Positions 47,039 to 60,152 of a stretch of DNA of 64,000 nucleotides are shown here, piece after piece. The notes beneath the pieces are model-generated. The model was not told the origin of the DNA, searched no databases, and saw nothing but the letters and a program-made list of their open reading frames with translations. Both the position numbers and the translations under genes were made by a program. The stretch's first letter is position 1; each line of letters opens with the position of its first letter. Source of the stretch: Cyclospora cayetanensis (lineage: Eukaryota; Apicomplexa; Conoidasida; Eucoccidiorida; Eimeriidae); contig NW_020312092.1 of assembly GCF_002999335.1 (NCBI RefSeq), positions 285,174 through 349,173 of the forward strand, given 5' to 3'.

Positions 47039-50000
47039 TTAAAGAAACGCAGAACACCCACAATTGCACACCGAAAGATTTGGCATCAAGAGGGCCTGGA
47101 ACTTCGGTAGAACGTCGGCTGCTGCGTTGGGCAGGTAGATAGTCTGCACTTCAAACGCATACTCCGCCACTGACACCGCGGGCAGTGCGGCTTTGCCGGA
47201 TATGGGATGGCCCCACGTGTCAGAGCTCTCGATTGGGGTACCGCCGTCAAACTCTGGAGCCCGAAGGCCTGGATTTGGATCCTCCTGGTGCTCGTTGGTT
47301 GCTTCTATACTGTAAACTGTCACTCCGTTACGATGGACTGCAAAAGAAGCTTCATCAAGGCCTTGACAGACGTCATGGTCGCGTAGGGAGTCCGTTTCCC
47401 CGCTGCCTAGAGACGTCCTAGGGGCAATTCGGGAGACTCCCTTAAGGCTTGCTTGCACAGCATGGCTCGGCCGCCAGAGTGTAGACGCAGTGACGATGCC
47501 CTCTTCCGCCAAACAATGCAGGAGAAACTGAACTTCGCAATCGTCGAGAAGACAGAGCATTCCCTGTAGCTGCTGGGCGGTGCTGCCTGGCCTTTGTAAA
47601 AGGAGACACCAAAGTCGTAGAGACAGCAGCTGTACAAGAGACGCATGTAGGCGGCCATCCAAACGCAGCCAGGCGCACGCGGGCAACAAGTCTCTGGACA
47701 AGTGCAATGGCCGTAAGGGGTCCTCCGCCGGTGCAGTGGATCCAAGAGGCGACATCAGCGAGGACCCTGAAGGGGTCTGAGGAGTAGAGAGCCACGTCAG
47801 CATGGTACTGAGAAAGCCACGGGCAATCTCTGCATGCCGCTCGCCGGCTGTGTTATCTCCCTCTCGTGCATCCCAGAGAGACTCAAGAAATTCTCCTGTT
47901 GGGAGGTCCGAAGGCCCTCTGGGAAGTAATGCCCCCTGTCTCTCTGTAGCTGTTTCTGCCTCGGAGAGGGCGAGATATATTTCTTTATCCGCGGCAGGCG
48001 GATGCAGCTTAGAGCTACCAGGAGGCCCCCATGTAGCCCAAATGGCGCGGGGTATCATTGCAGGGCGTTGCACGTCATGGATAAAGGGCAGATGCCCTTC
48101 ATGGGCTTTGCTTCTCTCGCTTCCCTTGTCATACATGTGAGCCTCTGCTGATGCGTCGCGTACTGTTGTTGCTGTTATGTGTTCCTGGGAAGGAGCCCTT
48201 TGACTTCTTTGGCACGTTGTCTCCCCGGAGAGACAATGTGTTTCCTCCGTTTTTCCGTGGACTACCCAGCGAGAAGCGACTGCGTCGCTCAGAACAGGTC
48301 GCACCCTAAGACAAAAGCGAGCAGCGGCCTCGGCCGCCGCCACTAGGCGCCAACTGCTGCCCCCCGGCACCGGGACAGCAAGGCGCAGCCAGCAGAGGAC
48401 TGAAGCAGATACCAGGAACAGCTGACACCACAGAGAGGCAGGGGCGCAGCTGCTGTCAGTCGCCGCGTCGCTTGCCTTCCGAAGAGGCCACATATCGGCA
48501 GCTCCCACCACAGAAGTTCCCCAATCGTGCCTCACCGCACGCTGCCCCACTCCCAAGTCGCCTTCCACAGAGGCCCCTGCCATTTTGTATGTGGCAGACT
48601 TTAAAGCGAGGCTTGCTGCCCGCTGCAGGTCCCGGTCTGCTGCTGTTGTCGCTGAGGCTTCCCCAAAGGCCCCGTCCCCAGTGTCGGCCTTCCTTTCTGC
48701 TTGCATCTCCAGCTCCCCCGAGAGTTCGAGGAGTAGCGAGTGTACAGCCACGCCGTCTGCTTTCGCTCTTAGAATGGAACAGAGAAGCCACGCCGGGCAG
48801 AGTGACAACGCTGTGCAGACACAGAGGTCCAACTGAGAGGCCGCCTCCCCTTCCCGTGATGCCGAGGCAGGGTCTTCGAACACCCCGCTGAGTTCCTTCA
48901 CTGCAGCGTCATGGATCTTTCTTGCAGCGGCGGGCTCTGGGGGCACTGGCAACAGCGGCAGCAACGCGTGCTGCTGCACCCTCAGGGCGGCCAGTGCTGT
49001 TTCCCCCACGGCCTCGATAAGAGGCTTCGGAAGCGGTCCTGCATCACTCGAAGAGCTCGAGAGAGCAGCCCTGACTGCCGCTGAAGCCGGCAAGTGCTGT
49101 GCACCTCGGAGCGCTCCCAAGCAGCCGGCAAGCGCTGCAAACGGCCCAAGACGCGTGCCAGGGGGGCCTTCGTCGTCGTCTGGCGGCCTCTTTAGAGCAC
49201 CCAAGGGATGTACAGGGGTGCTCAAGGCCTCCGTCTCCGCCGGAGCAGCACTGGTCGCCGCAGCAAGGCTAACGGTGTCTGCCGATGCCTCTGGTCCGGG
49301 GAGAGAGCCAGCGCAGCACGCAGGAGTGCACACACACTCTGGGGGCCCAAAGGCCTCGACAGCTCGCGCTGCAAGCCTCCAGTGCTGCTTGCGATCATCT
49401 GCATACGTCGGCAGGGACACAGGAAAGCCTCCAGAAAGCCCCGGTCTGATGCGCAGCGCTCGTGCCGCCGCTTTCTTCTGTGCGTCTCCTCGCTGCGACG
49501 CAGCCTTGCGTGAGGTCTTCTCGGGCTCCTCGGGAAGCGTGAAGGAGACGGCTGCGCTTGCCGTGCGATTTGTGATTACTGGCGGCAGCAACGAGGGGTC
49601 AAATGCGTCGAACTCCCCTGCAGCACCGTACAGGCCGTCCACTAGGTGACTGCCGGGGGGAACTCTGGGGGCCTCTCCAGGATGCCCCTCTGCCAGCCCT
49701 GTTGCACTCGGGTTCTGCTGCTGCTTCGCTTTGAGGCGTCCAACCGCGCAAGAAGGCACCGTAGGGGGACATGCGAAGGCCTGCCGCAACTCGCCGCACA
49801 GACTGTCGGCTTTGGGAGTTAGAGGAGCCTCCTCCTCGGCATCAGCGGAGGCCCCCACGGCAAGTGGAGTGTTGACGGTGGTTGATCTATCTGTGGGCGG
49901 CGATGCAGTCACACGGCCCCCTGACGACTCTCTGAGGGGACCGAACACGGCACAGGTGATCGCCGTTATCTCGGGAACACCTGCAGCATGGGCAGTGATG

Positions 50001-51263
50001 TGGGCCTCAATGCCGCCTTCCGTGGGACGGCGGAGGGGGCGGTCCGACAAGAGCTCGCTTGGATCCTCTCCTCGCCCCAACGAGAGGCTGCTTAGCCACT
50101 CGGGCATCTCATTCCAAAGCTCCACGCCGTCTCCATCTTGTGCGTCCTGCGGCGTGCGCAACAGTAGACACGCAACCACCACAGGGCTGGAGACGGCAAA
50201 CACACCCTTGAAGGTGCATGCAGAAAGCCCCCTTGACCCCCACAGCGCACAAGGCAGGTGAAGACCGCAAGCGAGAGCAAGAGGACCCAGGTATATATAT
50301 ATATATATACTCGGGTTCAGGTGAGACGGGCACAACTGAGGATATGCTCGCCATCTGTCAGACAACTGAAATTCAGAGTATGGCAGCATAAATGGAATAA
50401 GAAGAAGGTGGACAAGGGGGAGAGAGAGAGAGGAGGGCTTTAAGATTCAGAGTAGGGAGCCTCTGGCTGCTAACGAGTGTGTCGTCGCCGTCAAGGAGGT
50501 TGAGAAGCTCAACATCAGCTGCGGCCTCTTGAGCTTCTTGAGAATCCGGAAGTCTTCCCTCTTCCCCCCAAAAAGGGGACAGCCACAGTCGGCCTCGAGC
50601 AAGGCCCTCTAGTGCTGCAAGGGTCGCACACCCTGAAACATCAACGTCTAAGGCCATTCGAACCTTCCCAACAACTGCCACCCTTCCATCTTGGTCTCGA
50701 AGCGGCCTCGGAGGTCCTGCTGTAGGGGTCGATACCGGCGACAAGCTGCTCTCTGGCATAAAGGGGCTCAAGGGTGACGAAGGTGCAGGCCGTTCACTCT
50801 CTAGCAGCTGCAGCAGCTGCACATCATCCTTTTCAGCAGATGCCACCTCCTCCTTGGGAAACTGCAACACCACCTCTCCCGTTAGATGCGCTAGCAGCAG
50901 AGCGTTCGTAGGATCCGGAGCCGCATGCTCCACATCCTGCGGGGCCGCCGACGTGGCTAGAGAGTCTTCTGACTTCTGATCGAAGGCTCCAGAGCATGCA
51001 TTTTGGCCAGTAGCGCGTTGCGAAAACCCACAGGCATCGTCCTTTCGAGGGAAGTCGCTCGAGCCTAAGACGGACGGCGATGCCAGGCAACCCTCGCTGA
51101 GGGATGTGAGCTCCCCAAAAGAATGCAAAAGAGCTGCCAAACTCCTGTAGTCCCGCAGGCGCCCGAAAAGAGACAGGCGCGAGCCGCTGGAGCGACACCG
51201 CAAACGCAGCAGAGGCAATGATGCGACGGCGTTACAAGTGGTAACTTGCAGTGTGGGGTACAA
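47039..51263 (-). CDS. TFIIIC large-subunit-like protein, C-terminal exons
   Basis: Two exons join in phase 0: 50475-51263 (acceptor TTTCCCCCAG) and 47039-50146 (acceptor ACGCCGCAG), the latter 1035 codons plus TAA. The chain is Ala/Ser/Pro-rich with long acidic linkers. Near the end a winged-helix-like block reads LLSLRLWCLLLQRPGS, AQQLQGMLCLLDDCEVQFLL and HCLAEEGIV, resembling the C-terminal helix-turn-helix of GTF3C1/Tfc3 (large subunit that binds the B box of tRNA genes). The intron between the exons contains a (TA)n run. I infer this is the 3' part of the gene whose 5' exons lie at 60-63.6 kb, but continuity through 51.5-60 kb is not proven. Plus-strand frames over the same DNA are shadows. 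Confidence 0.55.
50292..50309. repeat. (TA)n microsatellite in an intron
   Basis: Nine TA units lie inside the intron between the last two exons of the TFIIIC-like gene. It reads as Tyr-Ile in an open frame that runs through the intron, a reason to reject the longer ORF start. Confidence 0.9.
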
Positions 51264-51473
51264 CTGGGGGAAACAAAGAAACGAGACTACTGAATCCTGC
51301 AAGCCCCTTCCCCCCTCCCCATCCAGCCCCTCGCGCCCGCCCGCCCCTCCCGCTCCCCTTCGAGTTGGGCGCACTCTGCCTCTCGTCATGCAAACCGGCC
51401 CAACGCGCAAGCCACCACTAACCCCTACAAAAGCTGAATCAGTGTCACACTACGCAGCCTTGTGCATGCCTAT

Positions 51474-54400
51474 TTAGGGGCTATACGTTACTGCCGTATG
51501 TGCAGCAGAGGTCCCCAGGGCACTGCAAGTCCTGCTGCGCGCGAACCTGCTCAGAACAAAGGGGCGCCTGCATTTCGCTTCCAGCGCTGTTGCAACCTCA
51601 GGCCGTTTGTACGGCTGTTGTGGCAGGCGCGCAGAGGCCCCTACGGAATCCCCAGGAGGATCAACCTGCTCCCTTTTCTCCCTAGGAAACGCGACTGTTG
51701 GGGGCTTGAACGCTGTTACCCAGCCGCGCCGCTGCCAAGCTCTCCACAAAGCCGCCAGTTCCAGCGGCCTTAATTCACGCAAGGCCGCGAGCTGCACCGA
51801 GGGCCTGTAGAAAGGCAGAGGCGTCAATAAAATCGCCTGCAATGCAACCCGCATGAAATCCATTGAAAAAAATAACACGCCCTTCCGGACAAAAGGATCC
51901 CCCGCTGCTGCAGCCGGAAAGCCGAAAGCGCTCACAGCGAAGGCAGGCCCCCTTCAAAGCCGAACAAACTTGCCTTTAGCATATTGCGAGCCATGAGAAT
52001 CCGGGGACTGCTCAAAGGACGGCAGACCTGACGTAAAACGGCACGAAGCACATGAGCACGCACTCAGAGAGCCACGAGAAGCTTCCCAGACAACTTGAGC
52101 GGCCGGCCCTATTGCACGAAAGCTTACGCCGTCCAAACGGCAAGGAAGCTCACCAAAGACTTCCGAAGAGGCGCTAGAGCCCCCTGTCTTTCTTCGCGAG
52201 GCTCGCAGTGCAGCCGCATCTCGAAGGCCGAGGGGACGCGACTCTCAAGGATGAAATGACGGAGGGTCGAAGGGTCCAAACGCCTGCAAACGCATGGCGA
52301 GACAGCAAGGACCTTTGAAGGTGTAAAACTATTGGGGTAGGTCTTAAAAGGTTGAGGTAGGAGGCTCTCGTAGAGTCGTCAGAGCAGCGCATGCGGGCCT
52401 GCACCCGCTAAGGCTGAGTGTCCTCAGGGCGCAAGTGTAGGGGAGCTCTCGCAAGAAGCAGGCAGAAGGGCCTTTATCTCAAAGGCTGAGAGGAAGATGG
52501 GAAGGGGGGAATTCCCCAAGGACTGATGCGACTGGAGAGCCTCTTCTTCTTTAAGCACTCCTTAGCCTGTGCGAAGCAGGCACGTCTTCACGCACCTGAA
52601 ACTGCTGAAGATGCGAGCGTTGAGAGCCCTCCGGCTAAGAACGAAGCCGACATACAGCCGAGAGCTCTCGGGAGACAGGGGGGGCTTACAAAGAGCCCCA
52701 AGGATCTGCGGAACAGGTGCGTACCCCCATCGCAATGCATGCAGCGGTGGCACGATGAAGCGGAAAATTTTGAAAAAAAAAAACGAAACCCCAGGAGGGT
52801 GTAGGCCCAGCGCAAACGCATCACAGGGCCCCCAGGGGGCCCCGCCTCCCGAGCGCAAAAAGCGCAGTGCTTCGAGGCTAGCGGCCAGCGGGAAAAAGAG
52901 CGAAAAAAACACAAGCCCCTTTAGAGTGGTGAGAAATACAGGCACACACCGACCGCACCTTCCATATATGGTGGTCTGCCGGGGGGAGGGACTGTGAAGT
53001 GCCGGGAAAGAGCCAGGCGTGCGTTAGGGGCCCTTCGCTGGCTCTGCCCGGAAGAGGGCCCCCTTCAGCAGCAGGGGACCCCCTCTGGTGGTGCTGTGCG
53101 TTATGCGCTGCCTGCCAGAGGCGCTCCGCGACAACGGCCGCGCCTATGAGAGATATTTCGTCCTCTGAGCGCACAGCGGCCCTCAAGGAGAGCAACAATC
53201 CTCAAAGGGGCCCTCTGCCACATGAGGCCAGTTGCCCCCAAAGGAGGCACAGCAGGCATCAGCGTGGAGTGTCGGAGTCTCGCATAGAGCAGGGGAACGA
53301 CAGAGGCAAGGTCCAGCAGACCGAGGAGACAACCACAGAGAAAGAAAATCAGCGGAAGAGAGAGCCCTACCCCTACTCATGGAGAAAAGTATGGCCTCCT
53401 CTTCTAAGTTCGCCTAAAAGCACAAGTGCAAAACTCGTAGCACATGGACTGCTTCGACGCTCGGGCAGAGAACAGTCGTCTGCTATGAGCGCAGGAATAG
53501 AGTGAGGCATTCGCCTCTCGCCTGTCAAGACGAAGAGGGGAAGCAAGGTAAGGAAGGCATGCATGACTAAGCAGTTGGACGCGTGCGCCTCAAAAAACCC
53601 CCTCTAGTACCCTGAAAATCACCAAGTGCTGACCCTGCACCCTGCTCGCCTACAGATAAGATTTGGTCTGTTCGAAGGTCTCTGCTCTGGCACGCAGGTA
53701 GAAGCACAGGTGGCCAAGCACTACAAAGGGCGAAGCGCAAAGCAAGGTCAAAGAGAAAAGACAAAGCAGAAATGCAAGAGGTACCTGAAGGAGGAAGACG
53801 CTGGCTTGGCCTTCAACCGATTTCACAGTACCCCGAGCAGGAAGTCGGGCAGCGAATCGCTCGCGAGCCTTTGAGGCCTCCTCTGCAACCGCTATGGCGT
53901 CCCCCTCCACAGTTAGAAGCTCCTCTGCGTGCAGAACGAAAAGACACCGCGAGACAGAGGAGGAGCCGTTGCCGCAGACAGCGTTGAGAGGCAGTGTGGT
54001 GTAATTGGAGTGCCGCGTCCTTGTTGCACACCCTAACGCCTCCTGAGGGTCCCCTTTAGAAAGAAACTTCCCCCAAACCTCCTCCCCGGCAGTCCTTCGC
54101 CCCCCGAATAACTGATGCGCTCAGAAATCGGACACCTTAAAAGCAGGCAAAAGGGAGGCATTATGTGGGGAGGTGTGCGCATCGGAGAGCTACCAACAGC
54201 CAGCACCCACCCCCGTGTGCAGCCACCAACGCGCATGTACCGACAGATGGTGAACTTCACGCTACTCACCTTTCGAAGCAGGCGCCGCTGCACGGCGCCT
54301 CCTCTTAAATTTGTTCAACTCGGCCTTCTGCCTCTGATCCTCCAGCCGCCTGCAGATCAGGAAGTGCATGTAACCGCAAAACACCGAAGCACGCCGTTCG

Positions 54401-57400
54401 AGCATGTGCTACAACCCGCTGAAGCAAAAGATCCTGAGGCAGCCGTTCATAGCCTTTATGAAAAAACGGCTCTGCCAGGTTGCCGAACGCGCATGCGCGC
54501 AAAAGAGAGAAAGAAAGAAAGAAAGAAAGGAAGAAAGAGAGAGAGACAACAACGCATATAAAAGTAGTTGAGAAAGGCCGCAGACATAGTGGCACTCCTT
54601 AACGGGCCCTTTCGCCCCTGTACACTGCGGGCTGCCACACAGCGTTTATACGCCACAAAATCGCAGCCAGCTCAGCGTCCGTTAGACAGCTCCACTCCGC
54701 TGCTGCACGAAGCCGCTCACCGTTTCCTCTCCCATGGCAGAATGTAGAGCGTCTCGTCTGCAGGCAAAGCCTGCCTATGGGCCCTTTCGTAATGCAGGCT
54801 GATGCTCTTCATCCACGAGTAGAAGTGACCGCAGATGTGGCACTGAAAACGCACATCTTTGGTGCGATGCACTAACAAGCCAGGTCCTCTCTTTCTCGCG
54901 GGAGCATCGGAAACGCCGAGAGGCCCCACACGGCTGTCATCCTGAGGCAAGGCACTCCCGGAGAGGCCTGCTGCTACCGTTAGCCGTGTCTGCCTGTCTT
55001 CATCCGCAGCACCTTGCTGAGAGGCTGCTGGACCGCCGTGCCTGCTCGCGACACACAGCGGCCTCGACGGATGCTCCTCTTCTGCCTTCTGAGTGCCGTT
55101 GTGCTGCTGCACGCCATCCCGAAGACTCCCCCCAATGAGAAGTGCCTGATTGTTTCCGGAGCCTCCCTTGATTTCAAACACCCGAATGAGGTACCGTAGG
55201 ATTGCCTGCGAATCCGCAACCCCAACGCAAGCCCCAAAAATCTAACAGCTGCGAAAACGCCATCTCTAAGCCTCTAGCTGGGCACCCACCTGCGTCTTGC
55301 CCTGGCCCCCAGTCCCCCCAGTACCCCCCGCCCGTCTGCTGTGACACTGCAAAGGCCTCGCCGCAGCAACTCGAAGGCTCCAACAAAAGACGCAACCTAA
55401 AATGGAATTTCGAAGTCATGTAATGTAGCGCGACCAGCGGAAGCCTCGGAAGGCCGCGACTCGAGACTACGAGGACAAATGCTTCTGCACATTTCGGTAT
55501 TCCAACGAAAGATCTTGGAGCGCAGAGGCGCTTATTGAGGGGCCATGGTCTTGGCTTGCTAGCTAAGTGCGCATCTTCTTCTCCGTGCAAACACGCACAT
55601 CTGTTGGATAGCCAACCCGGGCAGCAAGCTCGACGATCTGGGGGGATGAAGCATTGAGAACAAACGCCTCTAGCTCAGCACCGCCCGCGTCCTTCAGCCT
55701 CTCGAGTGTTTCCGCCGCAAAGGCATCAATAGCAGCCTGAAGCAGCAAAGACCCTCCGTGCAGACGTGCGACTACATTCGACAGCAGACACGCGCCTCGA
55801 GTGAGAGCCAGGAAATCAGCTGAAGGACCTTCATCAGCCTTTTACAGCTAGGAGCTCTCGTCCTACCCGCGCAGCCCCCGTAAAGGCGACTTGACCCTTC
55901 CAGTTCTTTGGGTTGAAAGCTTCAGGCACCGCAAAGCCCTCAGGCAGCTGCATGGGTTGCTGCGCAGCAGACATCGCAGCCTGATGGACTGCATGGAGGC
56001 CTTCAAACAGCTCGAGCAGTCGAAACTCTGTCGTGGCATCCATCAAGGTCCTTACCGTGCACACCCCTGCAGGGTTTATGCATTGTGAAGAAACGGGGTG
56101 CACCGCATGAAAGAAAGCGGAGAGCGCAGATCGCGCTAGGCAGACGTGTGAGCAGGCTAAAGCCAGGGTCACTTGACAGGTACAGCACTCAAGAAGTGCC
56201 ACTGCCATAAGTCTCTGCTGAGAGGTGTGGGGTGTGTCTGGGGGGTAGAGGGAGGAGAGGGCGGAAGAGGAAGGGGATTGAGGGAGAGAGGCGATGCCTA
56301 AAGGAAAAGGTACTTACGCGTTTGCGAATCGGTTGCGAACTTCCCTCAGGTGTTTTCGGGGTGTCCGCGGCCTCTCTGTCTGACAGCGGGGTATTGTCAA
56401 TCTGCTCAGAATGTGGGGAGAAGAATTGCGAAGGCTGCATATCGTTTGAGAGGATCCAGCTCAGCTGCCTCTCCGCAAGGACGTATTGAGACACCTGTTG
56501 TTGCAGTTGCTGCCAGTAGGCTTCCACGCCCTCGTGGCAAAGGCCCTTGAACTCCTTGGATTCTGGAGGCTCTCCAAACTCAGTCACAGGCGTCTGAAGG
56601 GCAAACAAAAATACGCACTGGCTCTACCCAAGAATCCAGCTGGCCCACACGGCCCATTGGATATCCCATAAGAAATCTGAGGGAGCATTTATGGCAAGTC
56701 ACGTCAACAGGCCCCCAACGAAGCATCAAGAAAGATTCATGCGCACCGCAGAGAAAGCCGGAAGCTTGAGGACCTTGTTGAGCAGCCAGGAGTGCGGTGA
56801 CAGGGAACCTTTTTGTAGGCTTCCCTCGTGCGTAGACGATAGAGGGCCCTGTACTTGAGAGACGATACCCATGCGGCCTGAAATTCCACAGACAGGAGAA
56901 AAGAGACAAACTTCATTCCATCTCCGAGTGATGCGGCAAGCAGACAGGAGGCGTTGACGAGCCTCCTTTCAGTTGCAGTACCTTTTGCCAGCAGAGCAGA
57001 AAGGAAAAAGAACAAGTGCAAGAGAAGGACGAGGCCGCCAGCCCTCTCCGGCTAGCAAGAATCGGCAAAAGCCAGCAGTACAGGAAGCAACTCGCGGATC
57101 TTAGAGGGCAGGCAGCTAGAAAGAGAAAGAGAGGAGGTGCCTCGAGCCCTAGCGGAGCGATTAATACGACGCACCGAGTAATGACAGAAGTCTTCTGATG
57201 GCGGTGCCTGCATTTTTCTTGCCCAGACCCAAGAGGGGAAGTCTCGCCTTTGGGTGCAGCTGCCTGTACGACTGTAGCTGTCGGCTAGAGAAGACGAGGA
57301 GCTTGAAGAGGTTCCCTGGGAGTTTGTGCATCGGATGGCGAGAAGCAGACTCTTTAGCCAGGTGCTCGTCAAGTAGCGGTAAAGCGTAACCGCAGCCGAT

Positions 57401-59995
57401 CTAAAGCGTAACCGCATGCGACAGCAGTGGCTTATAGCGAAAGCAGGGTCATGCTGATCCAAGTTTACTTCCCGGTACCACCCGATTGATTGTACATATG
57501 TATACACACAAATATACCCATATATATAATATGTAGCTATATACATATATGTATATATATTTGCTCCTGTATATAGTGTGCATGTACGCACACGGGGAGA
57601 AGTGTGCACAGCAGCTGTCTACACCGGAACCAGCAGCCACCGCAGTCACGGGCTGCTGTTGCTGCAGAACCAGATGCTCAAGAAACGGCTCAGGCAGGTG
57701 GCAGTGTGCTTAAGCTAACAAAAGAAGGCTCTCGAACTTCTCGCGGCCCCCACAAGCAGTAGAGTCTTCAGCTTACTAGGCGTAGGAAAGACTCGAGGGG
57801 CATGCGACGGATCATGGTGGAGACGGTTAAGGCGGGGATCTCTGCGCACGTCCAGAACAGTCACTCTGAGAGTGCAGCCCTTTGGTAAGTGTATCCGAGG
57901 GTTTAGAAGAAGCAAAGGCGGGGCTAACCAGGGGTTGCATTTTGCTAAAGATGCGGAAGACTAAGGCACATCCATCATCAGCACATGCAAAGGAAAACGG
58001 AGTGGAAGCGTGGCGGCGAGCCTAGTTAAGCCAAGATGAATCCCTGATGCTTCTTCCCTCAAAGTGTCTCTCTCTCTCTCGCTACACTGTGCTTATTGTT
58101 CCCCTGGTTGCCTGAGCAACCTGCGCCGTGGGCAGCCCCTCCTACCAGCTTGGGAGCTTTGCCGAGTGGTGTCCGCTGCACATGAGAGCTGTAGCGTAAG
58201 GGAGAGCAGGTACTGATGAAGGCACTTGGCCCGGATCATCACAGGGAAGATGAATCCGTAATACGCCAGGTGCTTCTGGCTGAATGACACTTTGTCGTCT
58301 GAAGAGGCCTTCTGCAGCGTCTGCACCCGAACATGCACAAAGGGGCGGCAAAGCGCATAGGCGGCGCATACGCGCACTGGCTTCTCCTAGGAAATGTCGC
58401 ATCAGTATTCGCGGAGCACAGACACACGCCCACGTGGAAGTCCTCTAGCACCAGGCGAACCAAAGCGCTCAGTTTCTCGCAACAGCAATACTCTCCCTCG
58501 CTAAGTCCTTCGGCAAGCACTCATGCACCACCCCTGCCGTGCCGAACCTGCGGCTGCGCGCTCAGTAGGAACTACGCCAGCATCCCCAAGAAGGCCTCTA
58601 AATAACCGCTCGACAGGCGCTGCCCCATCTGCCTCGCAATTCGCCTTACCTTCTCTACCACAAGCAACGAAGCAGCCGTCGCTGGAGGACCTGGTTGTGT
58701 AGGCCGGCAGCACGCGTTTCTCTGCTCCAAGTCCGTTAGCCTCGTGATTTCATTCTCCAGTGCCTTCAACTGCGCGTCCACCAGCGCCTCCCGCGAGGCC
58801 TCCTCTCCCGCCACCCCCTGGAGAAGGGCTCCTTCGGACTCCTCTCCAGGCGCTCCCACCGCTTCAGAAGGGCCCCCCGAGGCCCCTCCACGGCGCTGAG
58901 CAGCAGGGGCCGGTGCGCGCAGCCGTTGGTCACCTCCTCCAAGGCGAAGGTCGTCTCCCTGGAGAGCCGCAAAAAAAAAAGAACGGGACGTCCCCTGAGT
59001 GGCCTCCACAGTGGAGGAGAGCCACGCTACCTATGCGGCCGAGCTACAAAGGCGCACGTTGCATCCAGATATCTGTCCGCTACGCACACGAGGAATAAAA
59101 GCGGCACTTTCTACCATCAGTGTAGGCAGCAATGCTACAAGGGCCTAAAAGCACTTGCCAAGGCACCAGTCGCCTGAGCGGCGCCAGCGGTAAGAGCAGT
59201 TTTGCCGCAATCATGGCTCGATCTTTTTCTGACTACGCGTTGAACTTGCTGCTGCGTTCCGCAAGGCCCCCATCTACCTACCCACGGGCCAGCCTCTTGA
59301 CCCCCTTCCCCACCAGCCGCGTCTAAGACTTACCGCTTCTTTGAGCTTGCCCTCAAGGAGCAGCTGATTTCTTCGGATGGCTTCCCGGCAGCCTTGCGCC
59401 CTGCGCTGCGTGATCTGCACACCCAGGGGCCCCCCACAGCAAGCCGTTACGCATTGCAGAAGGCTATGCTTCAAGTGCGCCAGTGCATGCGAATCAAATA
59501 TCGGGAGAGACGTGTAGGCCCGCTGCCACAGTCGGGGAAGCAAAAAAGGGCCGCGGCAAAAGGGCCCTCCATGCAGTCAGAAGGGGGCCCTCCACGCAGT
59601 CAGACGGGGGCCCCCAAGCAGTCAGAAGGCAGTGGCACACTCACCAAGGCAGCGACGCGTTGCTCCGCGGAGGCCTCGTCATGGGTATTGGCCCAATAAT
59701 AGAAGGTTATATCTCCGGATGGCGTGCGTGGCTCAGCAATTCCGTCCTCTAGGCGGTCAGCGTGCGCCTTAGAGGAGCTGAGACGGCCCTTGCGTATGCG
59801 AGGCTCGAGTTGTATTGCGACTTCCGCCATTCGCTGCACAGTTTTCCTGAGACGTAGATAAAGACAGTGGAGTGCAGGAAGCCGCTGCACAAGCAAGGCC
59901 CTCATGTATAGAAGCGCAGAGTCCGCACTCTCCCTTGACTCAAGAAAGCTGATACACCCATACACATCCCCCAAAGGAGGAAATGCCAACGTCAT
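51474..59995 (-). CDS. Intron-rich exon block, probably middle of the TFIIIC-like gene
   Basis: Many short minus-strand frames end at good donors or begin at good acceptors. Examples: within 59600-59995 (YMRALLVQRLPALHCLYLRL), within 58572-59009 (SLLVVEKVRRIARQMGQRL), 56318-56608 (ends IRKR|GTAAGT), 55834-56208 (NPKNWKGQVAFTGAAR|GTAGGA), within 55563-55748 (VELAARVGYPTD|GTGCGT), 54721 to about 55181 (C2H2 finger, ends ERKR|GTGAGC), about 54255-54420 (FCGYMHFLICRRLEDQRQKA) and within 51474-51935. The last has GVLFFSMDFMRVALQAILLT and ELAALWRAWQRRGWVTAF, similar in layout to a GTF3C1 winged helix. I could not chain all of them in phase, so the block may be one very large gene or two genes. Function beyond the TFIIIC context is not readable. 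Confidence 0.45.
54501..54547. repeat. GAAA/GA microsatellite
   Basis: A purine-rich run of mostly AAAG units then GA units lies in a probable intron of the minus-strand block. Confidence 0.85.
54770..54850 (-). other. C2H2 zinc finger coding segment
   Basis: The minus strand encodes FQCHICGHFYSWMKSISLHY followed by ERAH. Spacing is C-x2-C-x12-H-x4-H, a canonical C2H2 finger with the conserved aromatic before the first Cys. It lies in the exon ending at 54721 (donor GTGAGC). Confidence 0.8.
57492..57586. repeat. AT-rich TATA/TACA microsatellite
   Basis: An imperfect run of TA, TATG and TACA units about 95 bp long lies in a probable intron; it is self-complementary in places. Confidence 0.8.
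59562..59628. repeat. 22-23-bp minisatellite, three imperfect copies
   Basis: Units of the form GGGCCCTCC-TGCAGTCAGAAG, at about 59562, 59584 and 59607, differ at a few bases. They lie between candidate exons of the minus-strand block. Confidence 0.8.
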
Positions 59996-60152
59996 TCGGA
60001 CAGGGCCCTGCTGCTGCAGATCGGCGCAACAAAGGAAAGACGCGTCCTAAATACTCCGAGAGGAGCCGACGCTTCCATCTAATAGAAGAGAAAGCATCCT
60101 ATAGCTAAAGTCTGGAAATCATACAAAGATGCATCTACGGTAAAAAGACGAA

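Noticed and set aside
47802..50261. Long plus-strand frames over the TFIIIC-like C-terminal exon (for example 49155-49649 and 49731-50261)
   Set aside because: They lie antisense to a 1035-codon frame with a winged-helix match. GC-rich codon bias leaves the opposite strand open.
50147..50389. Extension of the TFIIIC-like C-terminal ORF to a Met at 50389
   Set aside because: It would translate a (TA)n microsatellite; an in-phase acceptor at 50147 joins cleanly to the upstream exon instead.
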